DNA of 64,000 nucleotides from Yoonia rosea (GCF_900156505.1 NZ_FTPR01000002.1:372001-436000); one strand, 5' to 3'. Counted from the stretch's first letter, positions 37,166 through 46,402 are shown. Made by a program: numbers and translations. The notes: generated by a model not told the origin, from the letters alone.

Positions 37166-37668
37166 CAGTTATCACCTTGTTGCAGAACGGTGCGCACGCG
37201 CCCTTCCATTGTGGCGGTGCCATCCGTGACGTTGATTGTCATCTGACCCGCCGAAATTGCGCTTGGCCCCTGCGTCAGCAGCACATCACCTGTCATCACC
37301 AAAAGGCCGCTGGCGATATCATAATCGGCCTGCTGCGCTTCTGCGGCTTCATCGGCGGTCACAAAAGTCACGCCTCCAGATGCCAGAAGGCGCGCGATTT
37401 CCGACGTATTTGCGCCATAGATCACCTCGACCCGGCCCGCTGTCAGGCGCAGATCGCCCTGCACAATCATCACGTTTCCATCAAATACGGCAGAGCCGTT
37501 GGCCTGATCAATCGAAAGACTGTCGGCGGTCACTTCGACAGCTGCGCTTGTATCAACCTCCATGCCGCCCAGATTGATGTTGGTCTGGGCATGGGCCGCC
37601 AGCGGCAACATGAATGAAAGAGCTGCGCAAAATGCGATCTTTTTCAGCATAGATGCAGTGTCCTTCAT
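37165..37668 (-). CDS. lptA: Periplasmic LPS transport protein LptA
   Basis: 167 residues from ATG 37668, which overlaps the lptC stop (TGATG). A signal peptide begins with MLKKIAFCAALSFMLPLA and is cut after AHAQ. The mature OstA/LptA beta-jellyroll repeats show as VTADSLSIDQANGSAVFDGN and MTGDVLLTQGPSAISAGQMT. LptA forms the periplasmic bridge that carries LPS from LptC to LptD. Confidence 0.92.
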   Translation of the reverse strand: MKDTASMLKKIAFCAALSFMLPLAAHAQTNINLGGMEVDTSAAVEVTADSLSIDQANGSAVFDGNVMIVQGDLRLTAGRVEVIYGANTSEIARLLASGGVTFVTADEAAEAQQADYDIASGLLVMTGDVLLTQGPSAISAGQMTINVTDGTATMEGRVRTVLQQGDN

Positions 37669-38270
37669 CACGGTGTTTGGGGGTTATATAGCAGGCGAAC
37701 GCCGTCAGTGAACAGTATCTCCTGCGCTTTGCCGTCCATGGCCGACTGAAAAGTGACTTTTCCGGCAGTCAGGTCCCCGAATGGAGCGCGGATTTCTAAT
37801 AGGCCGTCCGACGTAATGCGCCCCGTTTCAAGCTCGGCGATTAATCCGTTGGTTTCCATTTGATACCCGTCCGATGTGATCAGTCGGGCAAGGCCAAGAA
37901 AACGCGCAATTTGGCCGCGTCCGTCAACCTCGCCCTCAGTCGCTGTCACCTCAACGTTGCTGCCATCGGCGTTGTCCATGCGCAGACGCATATCATTGAT
38001 GCTCATGGTGTCGGGGCGGTCCGTATCGGGTCGCGCTGTTGCTGCGGATACAACGATCACGGCGCCATCGTCGGTCACACCGGAAAACTCTGGCGCAGAG
38101 ACGCGCTGTTCGCGGGCAATCGCCTCGACTTTTGCGACGGTAAAGTCGTCCTGACCCGGTGTTGAGCGCGCAAAGAGGAACAATGTCGATAGCAGCGCCA
38201 AAGCCCCAAGCGGGAGGACGATCTTGGCCCATCCTACAAGCTGGGAATAGAGATGTTCGGAAAGAGCCAA
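37668..38270 (-). CDS. lptC: LPS export protein LptC
   Basis: 200 residues. The frame starts at TTG 38270, two bases past the kdsD stop; no ATG or GTG is available before the membrane segment, so coupling to kdsD is probable. One N-terminal membrane anchor (IVLPLGALALLSTLFLFA) is followed by a periplasmic jellyroll domain with ITSDGYQMETNGLIAELETG. LptC joins LptBFG to LptA. Sequence similarity in this family is low, so the call also rests on position next to lptA and lptB. Confidence 0.85.
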   Translation of the reverse strand: MALSEHLYSQLVGWAKIVLPLGALALLSTLFLFARSTPGQDDFTVAKVEAIAREQRVSAPEFSGVTDDGAVIVVSAATARPDTDRPDTMSINDMRLRMDNADGSNVEVTATEGEVDGRGQIARFLGLARLITSDGYQMETNGLIAELETGRITSDGLLEIRAPFGDLTAGKVTFQSAMDGKAQEILFTDGVRLLYNPQTP

Positions 38271-38272
38271 GG

Positions 38273-39241
38273 CTAAACAATCCCGGCGCGCAGGCAGTCA
38301 TGAATATGCAGGAATCCTGACACTTGACCGTGACCATCGGGATCAACCGCGAAAAGACAGGTGATCTTTTTGGCGTTCATTATGGCCACAGCCTCTTCTG
38401 CCAGTGCGGCGGGCGCGACTGTCGCAGGGTGCGCGGTCATGACTTCACCCGCGGTATGATCCAGCAAGCCCGTCATATGGCGCCGCAGGTCCCCGTCTGT
38501 GACGATCCCGATCAGGCGCTTGTCGCGATCCACAACACCAACAACGCCGAACCCTTTTTGGCTGATCTCCAAAAGCGCGTCGCTCATCGGGGTTTCTGCC
38601 GCGACCAGAGGGACAGTGCTATCAACATGCATCAGGTCCGAGACCTTGGACAATTGCGCGCCCAGTTTGCCACCGGGGTGGAATTCACGGAAGTTTTCCG
38701 GTGTGAAATCGCGGTGCTCCATCAACGCAACAGCCAGGGCATCGCCCAGCGCAAGCGTCATGGTGGTAGATGTTGTGGGCACCACGCCGGTACCGCAGGC
38801 CTCTTTCAGCGCGGGCAAAACGACGGCGACATCGGCGCGTTGCAAGAGTGTGCTTTCCGGCCTGCTGGCGACGCCGATCATCGGGATGCCAAAGCGCCGC
38901 GTATAGGCGACAAGATCGGCGAGTTCGGGGGTTTCACCTGAATTGGACAGCACCAGAACAACATCGCCGCGTGTCATCATGCCCAGATCACCGTGGCTTG
39001 CCTCGGCGGGGTGTACGAAATGTGCGGGTGTTCCGGTGCTGGCGAAGGTTGCGGCGATCTTGCGGGCGATATGCCCTGATTTCCCCATGCCTGAGACGAT
39101 CACGCGCCCCTTGGCATTCAACAAAAGCGCAACGGCCTCGCCAAAGCTCTCGCTCAACCCGTCGGCCAGAATGGTCAGCGCATCCGCCTCTTGCGTGATA
39201 ACGCGCCGCGCTGTGGCAAGGAATTTCTGATGATCGGCCAT
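38273..39241 (-). CDS. kdsD: Arabinose-5-phosphate isomerase (KpsF/KdsD type)
   Basis: 322 residues from ATG 39241, which overlaps the stop of the RNase D gene. The SIS domain shows VIVSGMGKSGHIARKIAATF and HGDLGMMTRGDVVLVLSNSG; two CBS domains follow (VVGVVDRDKRLIGIVTDGDL, and the last about 50 residues). It converts ribulose-5-phosphate to arabinose-5-phosphate, the first step to KDO. Its place before lptC links KDO supply with LPS transport. Confidence 0.95.
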   Translation of the reverse strand: MADHQKFLATARRVITQEADALTILADGLSESFGEAVALLLNAKGRVIVSGMGKSGHIARKIAATFASTGTPAHFVHPAEASHGDLGMMTRGDVVLVLSNSGETPELADLVAYTRRFGIPMIGVASRPESTLLQRADVAVVLPALKEACGTGVVPTTSTTMTLALGDALAVALMEHRDFTPENFREFHPGGKLGAQLSKVSDLMHVDSTVPLVAAETPMSDALLEISQKGFGVVGVVDRDKRLIGIVTDGDLRRHMTGLLDHTAGEVMTAHPATVAPAALAEEAVAIMNAKKITCLFAVDPDGHGQVSGFLHIHDCLRAGIV

Positions 39242-39852
39242 CAGTGCGAAAAGATGTCGAGTTCGGGCCAACCCGACAAGTCAAGTCTGGCACGTGTTGG
39301 CAGAAAATCGAAACAGGCCTGCGCGATTTCGGTGCGCCCTTCACGGGCCAGCAGGATATCGAATTTTTCCTTCAGTTGGTGCAGGTAAAGAACATCAGAA
39401 GCTGCATAATCCAGTTGCGCGTCCGTCAAGACCGGCGCGCCCCAATCGCTTTGCTGTTGGTGCTTGGAAATGTCGACGCCAACCATATCCTGCAACAAGA
39501 TCTTAAGCCCGTGGCGATCTGTATAGGTACGCACCAGCTTTGAGGCGATTTTGGTGCAATAAACAGGGGCCGCCAAAGCGCCGAAGGCATTCAAAAGGGC
39601 GGCGATGTCAAAGCGGCCAAAGTGGAAAAGTTTGAGCACATCAGGGTTTTCCAGCATTGCACAGAGATTTGGTGCAGCGGTCTGACCAGGGGTGACCTGC
39701 ACAAGATGGCAATTCCCGTCACCGCCGGACATCTGGATCAGGCACAGCCGGTCGCGATGCGGGTTCAACCCCATGGTTTCGCAGTCAATTGCGACAATCG
39801 GGCCCAGATCAAGCCCGTCCGGCAGATCATTCTTGTAAAGGTGGTTGGCCAT
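39241..39852 (-). CDS. rnd: Short ribonuclease D (DEDDy exonuclease)
   Basis: 203 residues from ATG 39852, with AAAGGGC upstream; a longer frame begins at 39888 without RBS. Only the 3'-5' exonuclease domain is present: AIDCETMGL with the DxE pair, FHFGRFDIAAL, and DYAASDVLYLHQL with the final Tyr-x3-Asp. The HRDC domain of enterobacterial RNase D is missing, as is usual for this alphaproteobacterial short form. It trims RNA 3' ends, probably tRNAs. First gene of the kdsD-lpt set. Confidence 0.88.
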   Translation of the reverse strand: MANHLYKNDLPDGLDLGPIVAIDCETMGLNPHRDRLCLIQMSGGDGNCHLVQVTPGQTAAPNLCAMLENPDVLKLFHFGRFDIAALLNAFGALAAPVYCTKIASKLVRTYTDRHGLKILLQDMVGVDISKHQQQSDWGAPVLTDAQLDYAASDVLYLHQLKEKFDILLAREGRTEIAQACFDFLPTRARLDLSGWPELDIFSH

Positions 39853-39919
39853 GTATTGCCCTTTTCTGGTCAGCCTGTTGAGGGTCAAATACGGATTGTG
39901 CGGCTATTCCTCAAGGGCT

Positions 39920-41962
39920 TCATGCGATACGCGCGATATCCGGCCCTGCTTTCAGCGTTCTTTTGGCATTGGCAGAAAGCCAAGTGGTAAACTCTTTGGG
40001 CGGCATGGGTCTTCCAAAGCCATAGCCTTGTCCAACATTGCACCCACGCTCCTTCAGATGTGCCGCTTGGGCGTCTTCCTCAACACCTTCGGCAATAACA
40101 TGCAGCCCAAGTTCGGCGGCAAGTGCCAGGATAGCGCGCACCACACTGTCTGCTGCGTGATCCGGAAGGGGGGCGATCAGCGACCGGTCAAGTTTGATCC
40201 CCGCCAATGGCAGCTGCGTCAACTTTGAAAGCGACGCATAGCCGGTTCCGAAATCGTCAAGTTCAAGTGCGATACCGCATTCTGCAAGACTGTCGATGTT
40301 GATCGACGCGAGATCATCCTTGCCGTTGATCAACGTCGTCTCAAGTACTTCGATAACCACTTGATCCGCTTCAAGCCCGGAAAGCTGGACCGCGCGCAAA
40401 AACCGCTCAATGAGATAAGGGTCTGAAATCGTATCCGGCGCGGCGTTCAATGAGATAACGGGCCGCCAAACATCGGCATCTTGCCAACCGCGTGCCAAGT
40501 CCATGGCGGATTTCCAGACAGCGTGGTCCAGATCAATCATCAGGCCGGCACGTTCAGCGGCAGGCAAGAAAATGTCAGGGGTCAGCAGGCCACGGGTGGG
40601 ATGCCGCCAGCGCACCAATACCTCGGCACCATGCAACCGCCCATCGGCAAGCCGCACTTGTGGTTGAAACCAAGGTTCTATTTCGCCGTTTCGGATTGCA
40701 TCCGTCAGGTCCAGTTGCAGCTTTTGCATAGACCCAATGTCATCCCGCACATGCTGTTGAAAGGCCTGAGCTTTCTTGCCGCCAGAATTCTTGGCGAACT
40801 GAAGTGCGATCTCTGCATCTGCTAGCAGGTCATTCGCTTGACGGCTGCTGTCGTCAATTGCCACGTGTCCGATGCTCGCATTAATCGGAATGCGCCGCCC
40901 TGATATCTCGAAGGGTTCATTCAGTAATGCGAAGATCCGTTTGATCAGATACTCGCTTGCTTCGTTGGAGATGAGAACGAATTCGTCGCCTCCGACATGT
41001 GCAACGAGATGCTCAGAATCGACACAGCTTTTTAAAGCATTGCCCACAGCGATCAAAAGCGCGTCACCATAATCGTGACCGATTGTGTCGTTGATCGACT
41101 TAAAGCCATCAAGACCGACGAGCAGTAGGCTCCATGCATCCGTTCGTTTGTCAAACTTGATACCGTCAAGATATTCGATCAAAGAGCGGCGGTTCGGCAA
41201 ACCGGTCAACGGGTCATGCCGCACAATATGTTCAAGCTGCGCATTCATTTTCTTCAGCTTCTCTTGGGATGTGCGCAGCTCGTTGGTGGTCTTTCGCATG
41301 GACTTTAAGCTGGAAACCACGGACATCTGCGCAGGTCGAAAGATGAAAAGCGCTTCTGCAAGCAAGACAAGACCAGATGCCAGAAGCATGGCTTTCTGTT
41401 GGATCTGGAAGCGGGTTGCCTCGGCCTTGAACCTTGCGCTGATGACGCGTGACACTTCAAGCAGATTTTCGTGTAGGCCGCTTTGCTGATAAACATATTT
41501 GAGGCGAAGGTTCAGACCGAAGCGCCGATCAGGAGGCGCCGCTGCAAAGTCTTTGGCGACAGCCAGGAACGATATCGTTTTCTGATGCAGGTGCTGGGTT
41601 GTGTCGACAAGGTTGTCGTCAAAAAGATGCCAGCTGGGTTGTGATGCGCGCAAGTCGGCATAGACGGCTTCAAAATTCAGCACGGCATTATCGAATTCGG
41701 CAAGATCCGCAGCATTGGCGCCAACCAATCCGTCGGAAATCGCGATGATGTCTTGGGCGGCCAGAACTTGACCATTGCTGCGTTTGATGGCCTGCGCCGC
41801 TAAAAGGCCCCGATCGACCATCGCACGGTTCTGGACATAGCTGAAGATGATGAGACACAGGACAATAATGAGCGCTAGGCAGTAGTGCGCCCATAGCCTC
41901 TCGGGCTTGCGTAATAAGAAGGGCCGCCTGACTACCTCAAGCGGATTGGATTTCCAGCGCAT
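39920..41962 (-). CDS. Membrane GGDEF-EAL protein, probable c-di-GMP phosphodiesterase
   Basis: 680 residues. Two membrane segments (about 25-43 and 191-208) enclose a periplasmic sensor of some 145 residues. GGDEF domain follows at about 245-405: the signature GGDEF (324-328) is intact, but the metal-binding Asp of the usual DxDxFKxIND motif is replaced by G283 (VGLDGFKSIND), and no RxxD inhibitory site is seen. The EAL domain (about 420-670) keeps E447 (as EVLVR), N506, E538, D569-D570, K590, E625 and Q645. So hydrolysis of c-di-GMP is expected and synthesis is doubtful. It stands alone, ending 70 bases before the rnd gene start. Confidence 0.9.
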   Translation of the reverse strand: MRWKSNPLEVVRRPFLLRKPERLWAHYCLALIIVLCLIIFSYVQNRAMVDRGLLAAQAIKRSNGQVLAAQDIIAISDGLVGANAADLAEFDNAVLNFEAVYADLRASQPSWHLFDDNLVDTTQHLHQKTISFLAVAKDFAAAPPDRRFGLNLRLKYVYQQSGLHENLLEVSRVISARFKAEATRFQIQQKAMLLASGLVLLAEALFIFRPAQMSVVSSLKSMRKTTNELRTSQEKLKKMNAQLEHIVRHDPLTGLPNRRSLIEYLDGIKFDKRTDAWSLLLVGLDGFKSINDTIGHDYGDALLIAVGNALKSCVDSEHLVAHVGGDEFVLISNEASEYLIKRIFALLNEPFEISGRRIPINASIGHVAIDDSSRQANDLLADAEIALQFAKNSGGKKAQAFQQHVRDDIGSMQKLQLDLTDAIRNGEIEPWFQPQVRLADGRLHGAEVLVRWRHPTRGLLTPDIFLPAAERAGLMIDLDHAVWKSAMDLARGWQDADVWRPVISLNAAPDTISDPYLIERFLRAVQLSGLEADQVVIEVLETTLINGKDDLASINIDSLAECGIALELDDFGTGYASLSKLTQLPLAGIKLDRSLIAPLPDHAADSVVRAILALAAELGLHVIAEGVEEDAQAAHLKERGCNVGQGYGFGRPMPPKEFTTWLSANAKRTLKAGPDIARIA

Positions 41963-42027
41963 TTTTCATCCCTGCAGCGTTGTCTGCTGAGTATGCGCCG
42001 AGAGTCCTTAAGCAAGCGTTGCGCTTT

Positions 42028-42633
42028 TTAATCAAACGAGAGAGCGGCCGCCAGTCTGTGATAGAGCGCGGTATAGTCGTCGCGCACTGCAACAGGCGGG
42101 CGCAACTTGATCTGAAGGCTTCCTGCCAATCCAGGATCCTGTTTTCCAAAGTATTTATCTGCTTCGGCCTGTGTGAACCCGGCGATCTGGATCGCCTCGA
42201 GCCAAGCAGAGAGTTTATCGGCTTTCTTGATCTGCCTCTTGACTGCGACAGGAATTTGCGCGGGCAGGCCGAACCGAAGATGTATCGCTGCAGTCAAGCG
42301 GTCATCCAGAAGACCGTAATCCGGACCAACAGCCGCTTTGACCGGGCTGATCATATCACCAATGACGTATTCTGGTGCATCGTGCAGCAGAGCCGCCAAC
42401 TGCCACTTCACCGGTGCTTTGGGTTGCTGGCGCATGAAGATTTCAGTGACCAAGAGCGAATGTTCGGCCACTGAATAGGCAAAGTCGCCTTTTGTCTGTC
42501 CATTCCAGCGCGCCACAAAGGCAAGACCATGGGCGATATCCTCAATCTCGATATCAACAGGTGTCGGATCCAGAAGATCGAGCCTGCGTCCTGACAACAT
42601 ACGCTGCCATGCGCGGGGTTGGGCTTTGGGCAT
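42028..42633 (-). CDS. HD-domain phosphohydrolase (YfbR-like)
   Basis: 201 residues from ATG 42633, which has AGGAG six bases upstream. The metal-binding set H...HD...D appears as YSVAEHSLLV, AALLHDAPEYVIGD and KKADKLSAW. The nearest known group is YfbR-type 5'-nucleotidases acting on deoxynucleoside monophosphates; the substrate here is not proven. It is divergent from ahcY. Confidence 0.85.
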   Translation of the reverse strand: MPKAQPRAWQRMLSGRRLDLLDPTPVDIEIEDIAHGLAFVARWNGQTKGDFAYSVAEHSLLVTEIFMRQQPKAPVKWQLAALLHDAPEYVIGDMISPVKAAVGPDYGLLDDRLTAAIHLRFGLPAQIPVAVKRQIKKADKLSAWLEAIQIAGFTQAEADKYFGKQDPGLAGSLQIKLRPPVAVRDDYTALYHRLAAALSFD

Positions 42634-42746
42634 AGTGGCTCCTTGGTTCAGCAACTTCTGACATACTGGGGTGTCTGCAAATCGTAAACCATGGTGTGGT
42701 TTGCATAGCCTGTCTTGGCATGAACTTTCCTGCCTTTAAGTGTTCA

Positions 42747-42763
42747 TAAGTGATTGTCACTTA
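42747..42763. promoter_or_regulatory. 17-bp palindrome between the HD hydrolase gene and ahcY
   Basis: TAAGTGA (42747-42753), TTG, TCACTTA (42757-42763): perfect 7-bp arms with a 3-base spacer, about 85 bases before ahcY and 114 before the divergent gene. A candidate operator for either. ahcY genes of Proteobacteria are often under ArsR-type or LysR-type regulators of methionine metabolism, but I cannot assign this site. Confidence 0.4.
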
Positions 42764-42847
42764 GGCGCGACACTGCTGCCATTGTCGCAGAGGAAAACCC
42801 CTGCTATCAGCGCTTCAAATTGATTAACGCCCGCCGAGGAGGCAGTA

Positions 42848-44233
42848 ATGAAAGATTATATTGTCAAGGACATCGCCCTTGCAGAATTTGGCCGCAAAGA
42901 GCTTGATATTGCGGAAACAGAAATGCCGGGTCTGATGGCGCTGCGCGAAGAGTATGGCGACAAGAAGCCTCTCAAAGGTGCGCGTATTGTGGGGTCGCTC
43001 CACATGACGATCCAGACTGCGGTTCTGATCGAAACACTGGTTGAGCTGGGTGCCGACGTGCGCTGGGCGTCATGCAACATCTTTTCAACCCAGGATCACG
43101 CTGCCGCGGCAATTGCGGCGGGTGGCACACCGGTTTTCGCGATCAAAGGGCAGTCGCTGGAAGAGCATTGGGACTATCTGGATAAGTCCTTCATGTTCCC
43201 GGAAGGCGCCAACATGATCCTTGATGATGGCGGCGACGCCACGCTCTATGTTCTGCTGGGCGCACGTGCCGAAGCGGGCGAAGAGATCATCCCTGTCCCC
43301 CAGTCCGAAGAAGAAGCGGTGATCAAGGCACAGATCGCCAAACGTATGGCGGCCAGCCCAGGCTGGTTCACCAAAACGCGCGACGCGATCAAGGGCGTGT
43401 CCGAGGAAACGACAACCGGTGTTCACCGCCTTTATGATCTGCACAAGAACGGCCAGTTGCCTTTCCCTGCGATCAACGTGAACGACAGTGTGACCAAGTC
43501 GAAGTTCGACAACAAATACGGCTGTAAGGAATCACTGGTTGACGGTATCCGCCGCGCCACTGACACGATGATGGCCGGTAAGGTTGCCGTTGTCTGTGGT
43601 TACGGGGATGTGGGCAAAGGCTCTGCCGCGTCATTGGCCGGTGCCGGTGCCCGCGTGAAGGTGACGGAAGTTGACCCGATCTGCGCACTGCAGGCCGCAA
43701 TGGACGGTTTTGAAGTCGTTGTGCTTGAGGATGTGCTGGACAGCGCAGACATCTTTATCACCACAACCGGCAACAAAGACGTGATCCGCATCGAGCACAT
43801 GCGCGAGATGAAGGATATGGCGATCGTCGGCAACATCGGCCACTTCGACAATGAAATTCAGGTCGCGGCGCTGAAGAACCACAAGTGGACGAACATCAAA
43901 GAACAGGTCGACATGATCGAGATGCCATCAGGCAACCGTCTGATCCTGCTTTCCGAGGGCCGTTTGTTGAACCTTGGTAATGCCACGGGCCACCCGTCTT
44001 TCGTGATGTCCGCGTCCTTTACCAATCAGGTGCTGGCGCAGATGGAGCTTTGGAACAATGGCGACGCCTACGAAGTTGGCGTGCACATCCTGCCCAAGCG
44101 TCTTGATGAAAAGGTCGCACGTCTGCACCTTGCACGGATCGGTGTGAAACTGACCGAGTTGAAGAAAGATCAGGCGGATTACATCGGCGTCACCGTCGAA
44201 GGCCCGTTCAAGCCCGAACACTACCGGTACTAA
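42848..44233 (+). CDS. ahcY: Adenosylhomocysteinase
   Basis: 461 residues. [20 protein letters not shown], the catalytic region [16 protein letters not shown], and the NAD-binding [19 protein letters not shown] identify S-adenosylhomocysteine hydrolase, ending in KPEHYRY. It splits SAH into adenosine and homocysteine and so keeps methyltransferases such as UbiG active. A strong GAGGAGG lies six to ten bases before ATG 42848. An insertion common in bacterial enzymes is present (about 150-190). The extensin-family gene follows after six bases. Confidence 0.98.
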   Translation: MKDYIVKDIALAEFGRKELDIAETEMPGLMALREEYGDKKPLKGARIVGSLHMTIQTAVLIETLVELGADVRWASCNIFSTQDHAAAAIAAGGTPVFAIKGQSLEEHWDYLDKSFMFPEGANMILDDGGDATLYVLLGARAEAGEEIIPVPQSEEEAVIKAQIAKRMAASPGWFTKTRDAIKGVSEETTTGVHRLYDLHKNGQLPFPAINVNDSVTKSKFDNKYGCKESLVDGIRRATDTMMAGKVAVVCGYGDVGKGSAASLAGAGARVKVTEVDPICALQAAMDGFEVVVLEDVLDSADIFITTTGNKDVIRIEHMREMKDMAIVGNIGHFDNEIQVAALKNHKWTNIKEQVDMIEMPSGNRLILLSEGRLLNLGNATGHPSFVMSASFTNQVLAQMELWNNGDAYEVGVHILPKRLDEKVARLHLARIGVKLTELKKDQADYIGVTVEGPFKPEHYRY

Positions 44234-44239
44234 CCCTTT

Positions 44240-45022
44240 ATGCGGCATGCCAAACGTCAGCAGATGGCGCAGCAGGCCGCGCAAAGGCAGGTCAAAAAGA
44301 AACAACGCAGTTGGGCCCTGATCAGCGGTCTAGCTGCGTTTTTCTTTGCGGGGGCGCTGGCCTTTGGCGGGTATCAGGTGCTGGTCCATCCCGAGACACC
44401 CTTGCCGCGTGCTTGGAACCCAACGGTGCCATTGCGCATCAGCGATCCGGTGACGCCGCTCACAGGATGGAAACTCAATCGTGCAGCAGCGGATCAGGCG
44501 CAATGCCTTGCAGCCTTGGACGGTTTCGCCAGCTTGCAACCGCTTGCTCCGCTCGAGGAGAGTGATCAGTGCTTTATCCGCGACCGCGTTGATCTGCGGG
44601 GCGTGGGGGACGCACGGGTGGTCCCGATTGAAACGCGTTGCGCGATCGCCTTGCGGCTGGCGATGTGGGAAACGCATAGCGTACAGCCCGCGGCCGCAGA
44701 ATTTCTGCAAACATCGGTCTCCGCCATTGACCATATCGGCAGCTACAATTGTCGCACAATCCGCACTGGAAATGGTTCGTCCACGCGGATGAGCACGCAT
44801 GCGACTGCGGATGCAATTGATATTGCGGGGTTTCAACTGGCCGATGGTAGGCGGGTCAGGCTGTTGACGGATTGGGAACCACCCGGCCGCAAGGGTGATT
44901 TCCTGCGCGCAGTGCGGGATGGCGCGTGCGACTGGTTCAGCCTGACGCTTTCACCTGACTACAACCGCCTGCATGCGGGTCACTTTCATCTGCAATCGCG
45001 CGGATGGGGCCTTTGCCGCTAA
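44240..45022 (+). CDS. Extensin-family protein, LAS-type peptidase fold
   Basis: 260 residues: a short basic cytoplasmic part, one membrane segment (about 25-45), then a periplasmic domain of the Extensin-like C-terminal family. It contains MSTHATADAIDIAGF and a final HAGHFHLQSRG, the His/Asp and His-x-His pattern of zinc D,D-peptidases of the LAS group, and four to five Cys. A role in cell-wall peptide cleavage is plausible but unproven. It follows ahcY by six bases; a hairpin follows the stop. Confidence 0.82.
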   Translation: MRHAKRQQMAQQAAQRQVKKKQRSWALISGLAAFFFAGALAFGGYQVLVHPETPLPRAWNPTVPLRISDPVTPLTGWKLNRAAADQAQCLAALDGFASLQPLAPLEESDQCFIRDRVDLRGVGDARVVPIETRCAIALRLAMWETHSVQPAAAEFLQTSVSAIDHIGSYNCRTIRTGNGSSTRMSTHATADAIDIAGFQLADGRRVRLLTDWEPPGRKGDFLRAVRDGACDWFSLTLSPDYNRLHAGHFHLQSRGWGLCR

Positions 45023-45051
45023 CAAAAATGGCGCGAGGTGACCCTCGCGCC
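45023..45051 (-). terminator. Terminator of the outer-membrane barrel gene (bidirectional hairpin)
   Basis: Arms GGCGCGAGG (45030-45038) and CCTCGCGCC (45043-45051) around TGAC; on the minus strand the stem is followed by ATTTTTG. It lies between the convergent extensin-family and barrel genes. Confidence 0.75.
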
Positions 45052-45079
45052 GATCTTTGGAATATTCTGTGAAGTTTGC

Positions 45080-45607
45080 TTAAAAGCTGAAGCCAACGCG
45101 CAGACGCAGTGTGGTGACATCCACCTCAAGGTCGTCATCGTCAAAGTTGTGGAACAGGACTTCGCTACCGATCAAGAGGCTTTCGGACAGCTTCATGTCA
45201 TAGCCTGCCCCCACAAGAACGCCGCGACCGTCATTGACTTCATTCGATGTCGCGCCGACGGCACCAACCACACCATAAGCAAGACCGTTGCCAATGGGCG
45301 CGCCGACGCGGGCCTTCAAGCGTGCTGTGCTTTCAACCTTCACGGCGCCGTCCGCGATTTCGTAATCTGTGCCGTCCAGATCAAATTCACCGCCATAGAC
45401 GATATTGCCCATTTGATAGTTATAGCCTGCAAAGAAACCAACGGATGAGCCGTCGCCTTCGAGTTCGGCATCAGCCGCTTTGACTGTGGCTTCAATGTCG
45501 GCACCACCGACGGTGAGACCGCCATAGGCGCCAGTCCAATCCTGGGCTTGTGCCATAGCTGGTGCCAATGCGACTGCAGTGACGATAAGTAACTTGTTTA
45601 CTGACAT
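45080..45607 (-). CDS. Small outer-membrane beta-barrel protein
   Basis: 175 residues. Signal peptide MSVNKLLIVTAVALAPAMAQ with cleavage after AQA, then WTGAYGGLTVGG and alternating beta strands, e.g. YGGEFDLDGTDYEI, ending in TLRLRVGFSF, the terminal-Phe signal for Bam-dependent insertion. About eight strands fit the length. It belongs to the OmpA-N/Omp25-like barrels of Alphaproteobacteria; ligand unknown. Confidence 0.88.
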   Translation of the reverse strand: MSVNKLLIVTAVALAPAMAQAQDWTGAYGGLTVGGADIEATVKAADAELEGDGSSVGFFAGYNYQMGNIVYGGEFDLDGTDYEIADGAVKVESTARLKARVGAPIGNGLAYGVVGAVGATSNEVNDGRGVLVGAGYDMKLSESLLIGSEVLFHNFDDDDLEVDVTTLRLRVGFSF

Positions 45608-45713
45608 AGTTGCGTCCTTGTTGTGTTAGGGTTCCAAAGTTTTGGTGCAACAGTCACGTAAAGATCCGGGATCAAGTTTCAGCGCTCACACCGCTGTGAC
45701 TACATGTGATCAG

Positions 45714-45766
45714 GCGGTCTCGCAGCGATACGGTGGTAAAACCCCGCCGACCGCAGGCTTTTTTCT
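45714..45766 (+). terminator. Orphan hairpin with T-run between the barrel gene and the DUF2853 gene
   Basis: GCGGTC (45714-45719) pairs with GACCGC (45749-45754), with an inner GGTGG/CCCGCC-like stem, followed by AGGC and six T. It reads as a plus-strand terminator, yet no plus-strand gene lies between 45022 and it, so a short RNA starting near 45620-45680 is possible. Confidence 0.4.
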
Positions 45767-45858
45767 TTACCAAAGCGACGCAGACCCGTTAACTTACGCG
45801 CACGGCGGCAAATATGACCGTTTATTTAGAAACAAAAAACAACACCGGGGACATTCTC

Positions 45859-46200
45859 ATGGGTAAAAGAGACGATTTGATTGCGAAGTATGCGGATGAT
45901 TTGAAAAACAAATGTGGCATGACGCCAGATATGGACCTTTTGACAAAGGTAACGATCGGCTGCGGTCCCGCAATCTACAATGCTGATGCCTCGACTGTTG
46001 CTGGTAGCCAGCCTGCCGAACTGGAAACGGTCAAGAACAACTTCCTGGTGAAGAAACTCGGCCTGAAAGACAGCCCCGAGCTTGATGCGGCCATCGCCTC
46101 TGTCCTCAATACCTATGGCCAGTCCGAGCGCAACAAATACCGTGCCGTGGTCTATTATATGCTGACCAAACACTTCGGCAAAGAAGCTGTCTACGGCTAA
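45859..46200 (+). CDS. DUF2853 family protein
   Basis: 113 residues from ATG 45859 (MGKRDDLIAKYADDLKNK); a longer frame starts at 45814 but that part is not family-like. The whole chain fits DUF2853: CGMTPDMDLLTKVTIGCGP, YNADASTVAGSQ, and RNKYRAVVYYMLTKHFGKE. It is a small, soluble, helical cytosolic protein of unknown role, common in alphaproteobacteria. The gene stands alone and is followed by two hairpins. Confidence 0.88.
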   Translation: MGKRDDLIAKYADDLKNKCGMTPDMDLLTKVTIGCGPAIYNADASTVAGSQPAELETVKNNFLVKKLGLKDSPELDAAIASVLNTYGQSERNKYRAVVYYMLTKHFGKEAVYG

Positions 46201-46220
46201 AGAACACTGTTTTTCGACAC

Positions 46221-46250
46221 AAAACGCCCGCCGATTCGGCGGGCGTTCTG
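46221..46250 (+). terminator. Hairpin after the DUF2853 gene
   Basis: AACGCCCGCC (46223-46232) and GGCGGGCGTT (46238-46247) form a 10-bp stem with loop GATTC. The plus-strand T-run is short; on the minus strand TTTT follows. Confidence 0.6.
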
Positions 46251-46402
46251 CGTTCAGCTGTCGCATATCAGGCTGATTTGAAACGTTTTTGAAGCGCTAA
46301 TTTGTTGCGTGGCGCTGTGATCAAACGCTAAGTCCATATGTAGGCCAGAACGGCCGAACCGGAATCAGTTGCGTGTGGTGGATGTGGAGCACGCGGGGTG
46401 AA

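Noticed and set aside
42655..42847. SAH or SAM riboswitch before ahcY
   Set aside because: The leader lacks the conserved SAH-riboswitch core and the SAM-II or SAM/SAH patterns as I know them; only a palindrome and a strong RBS are seen. A covariance-model scan would settle it.
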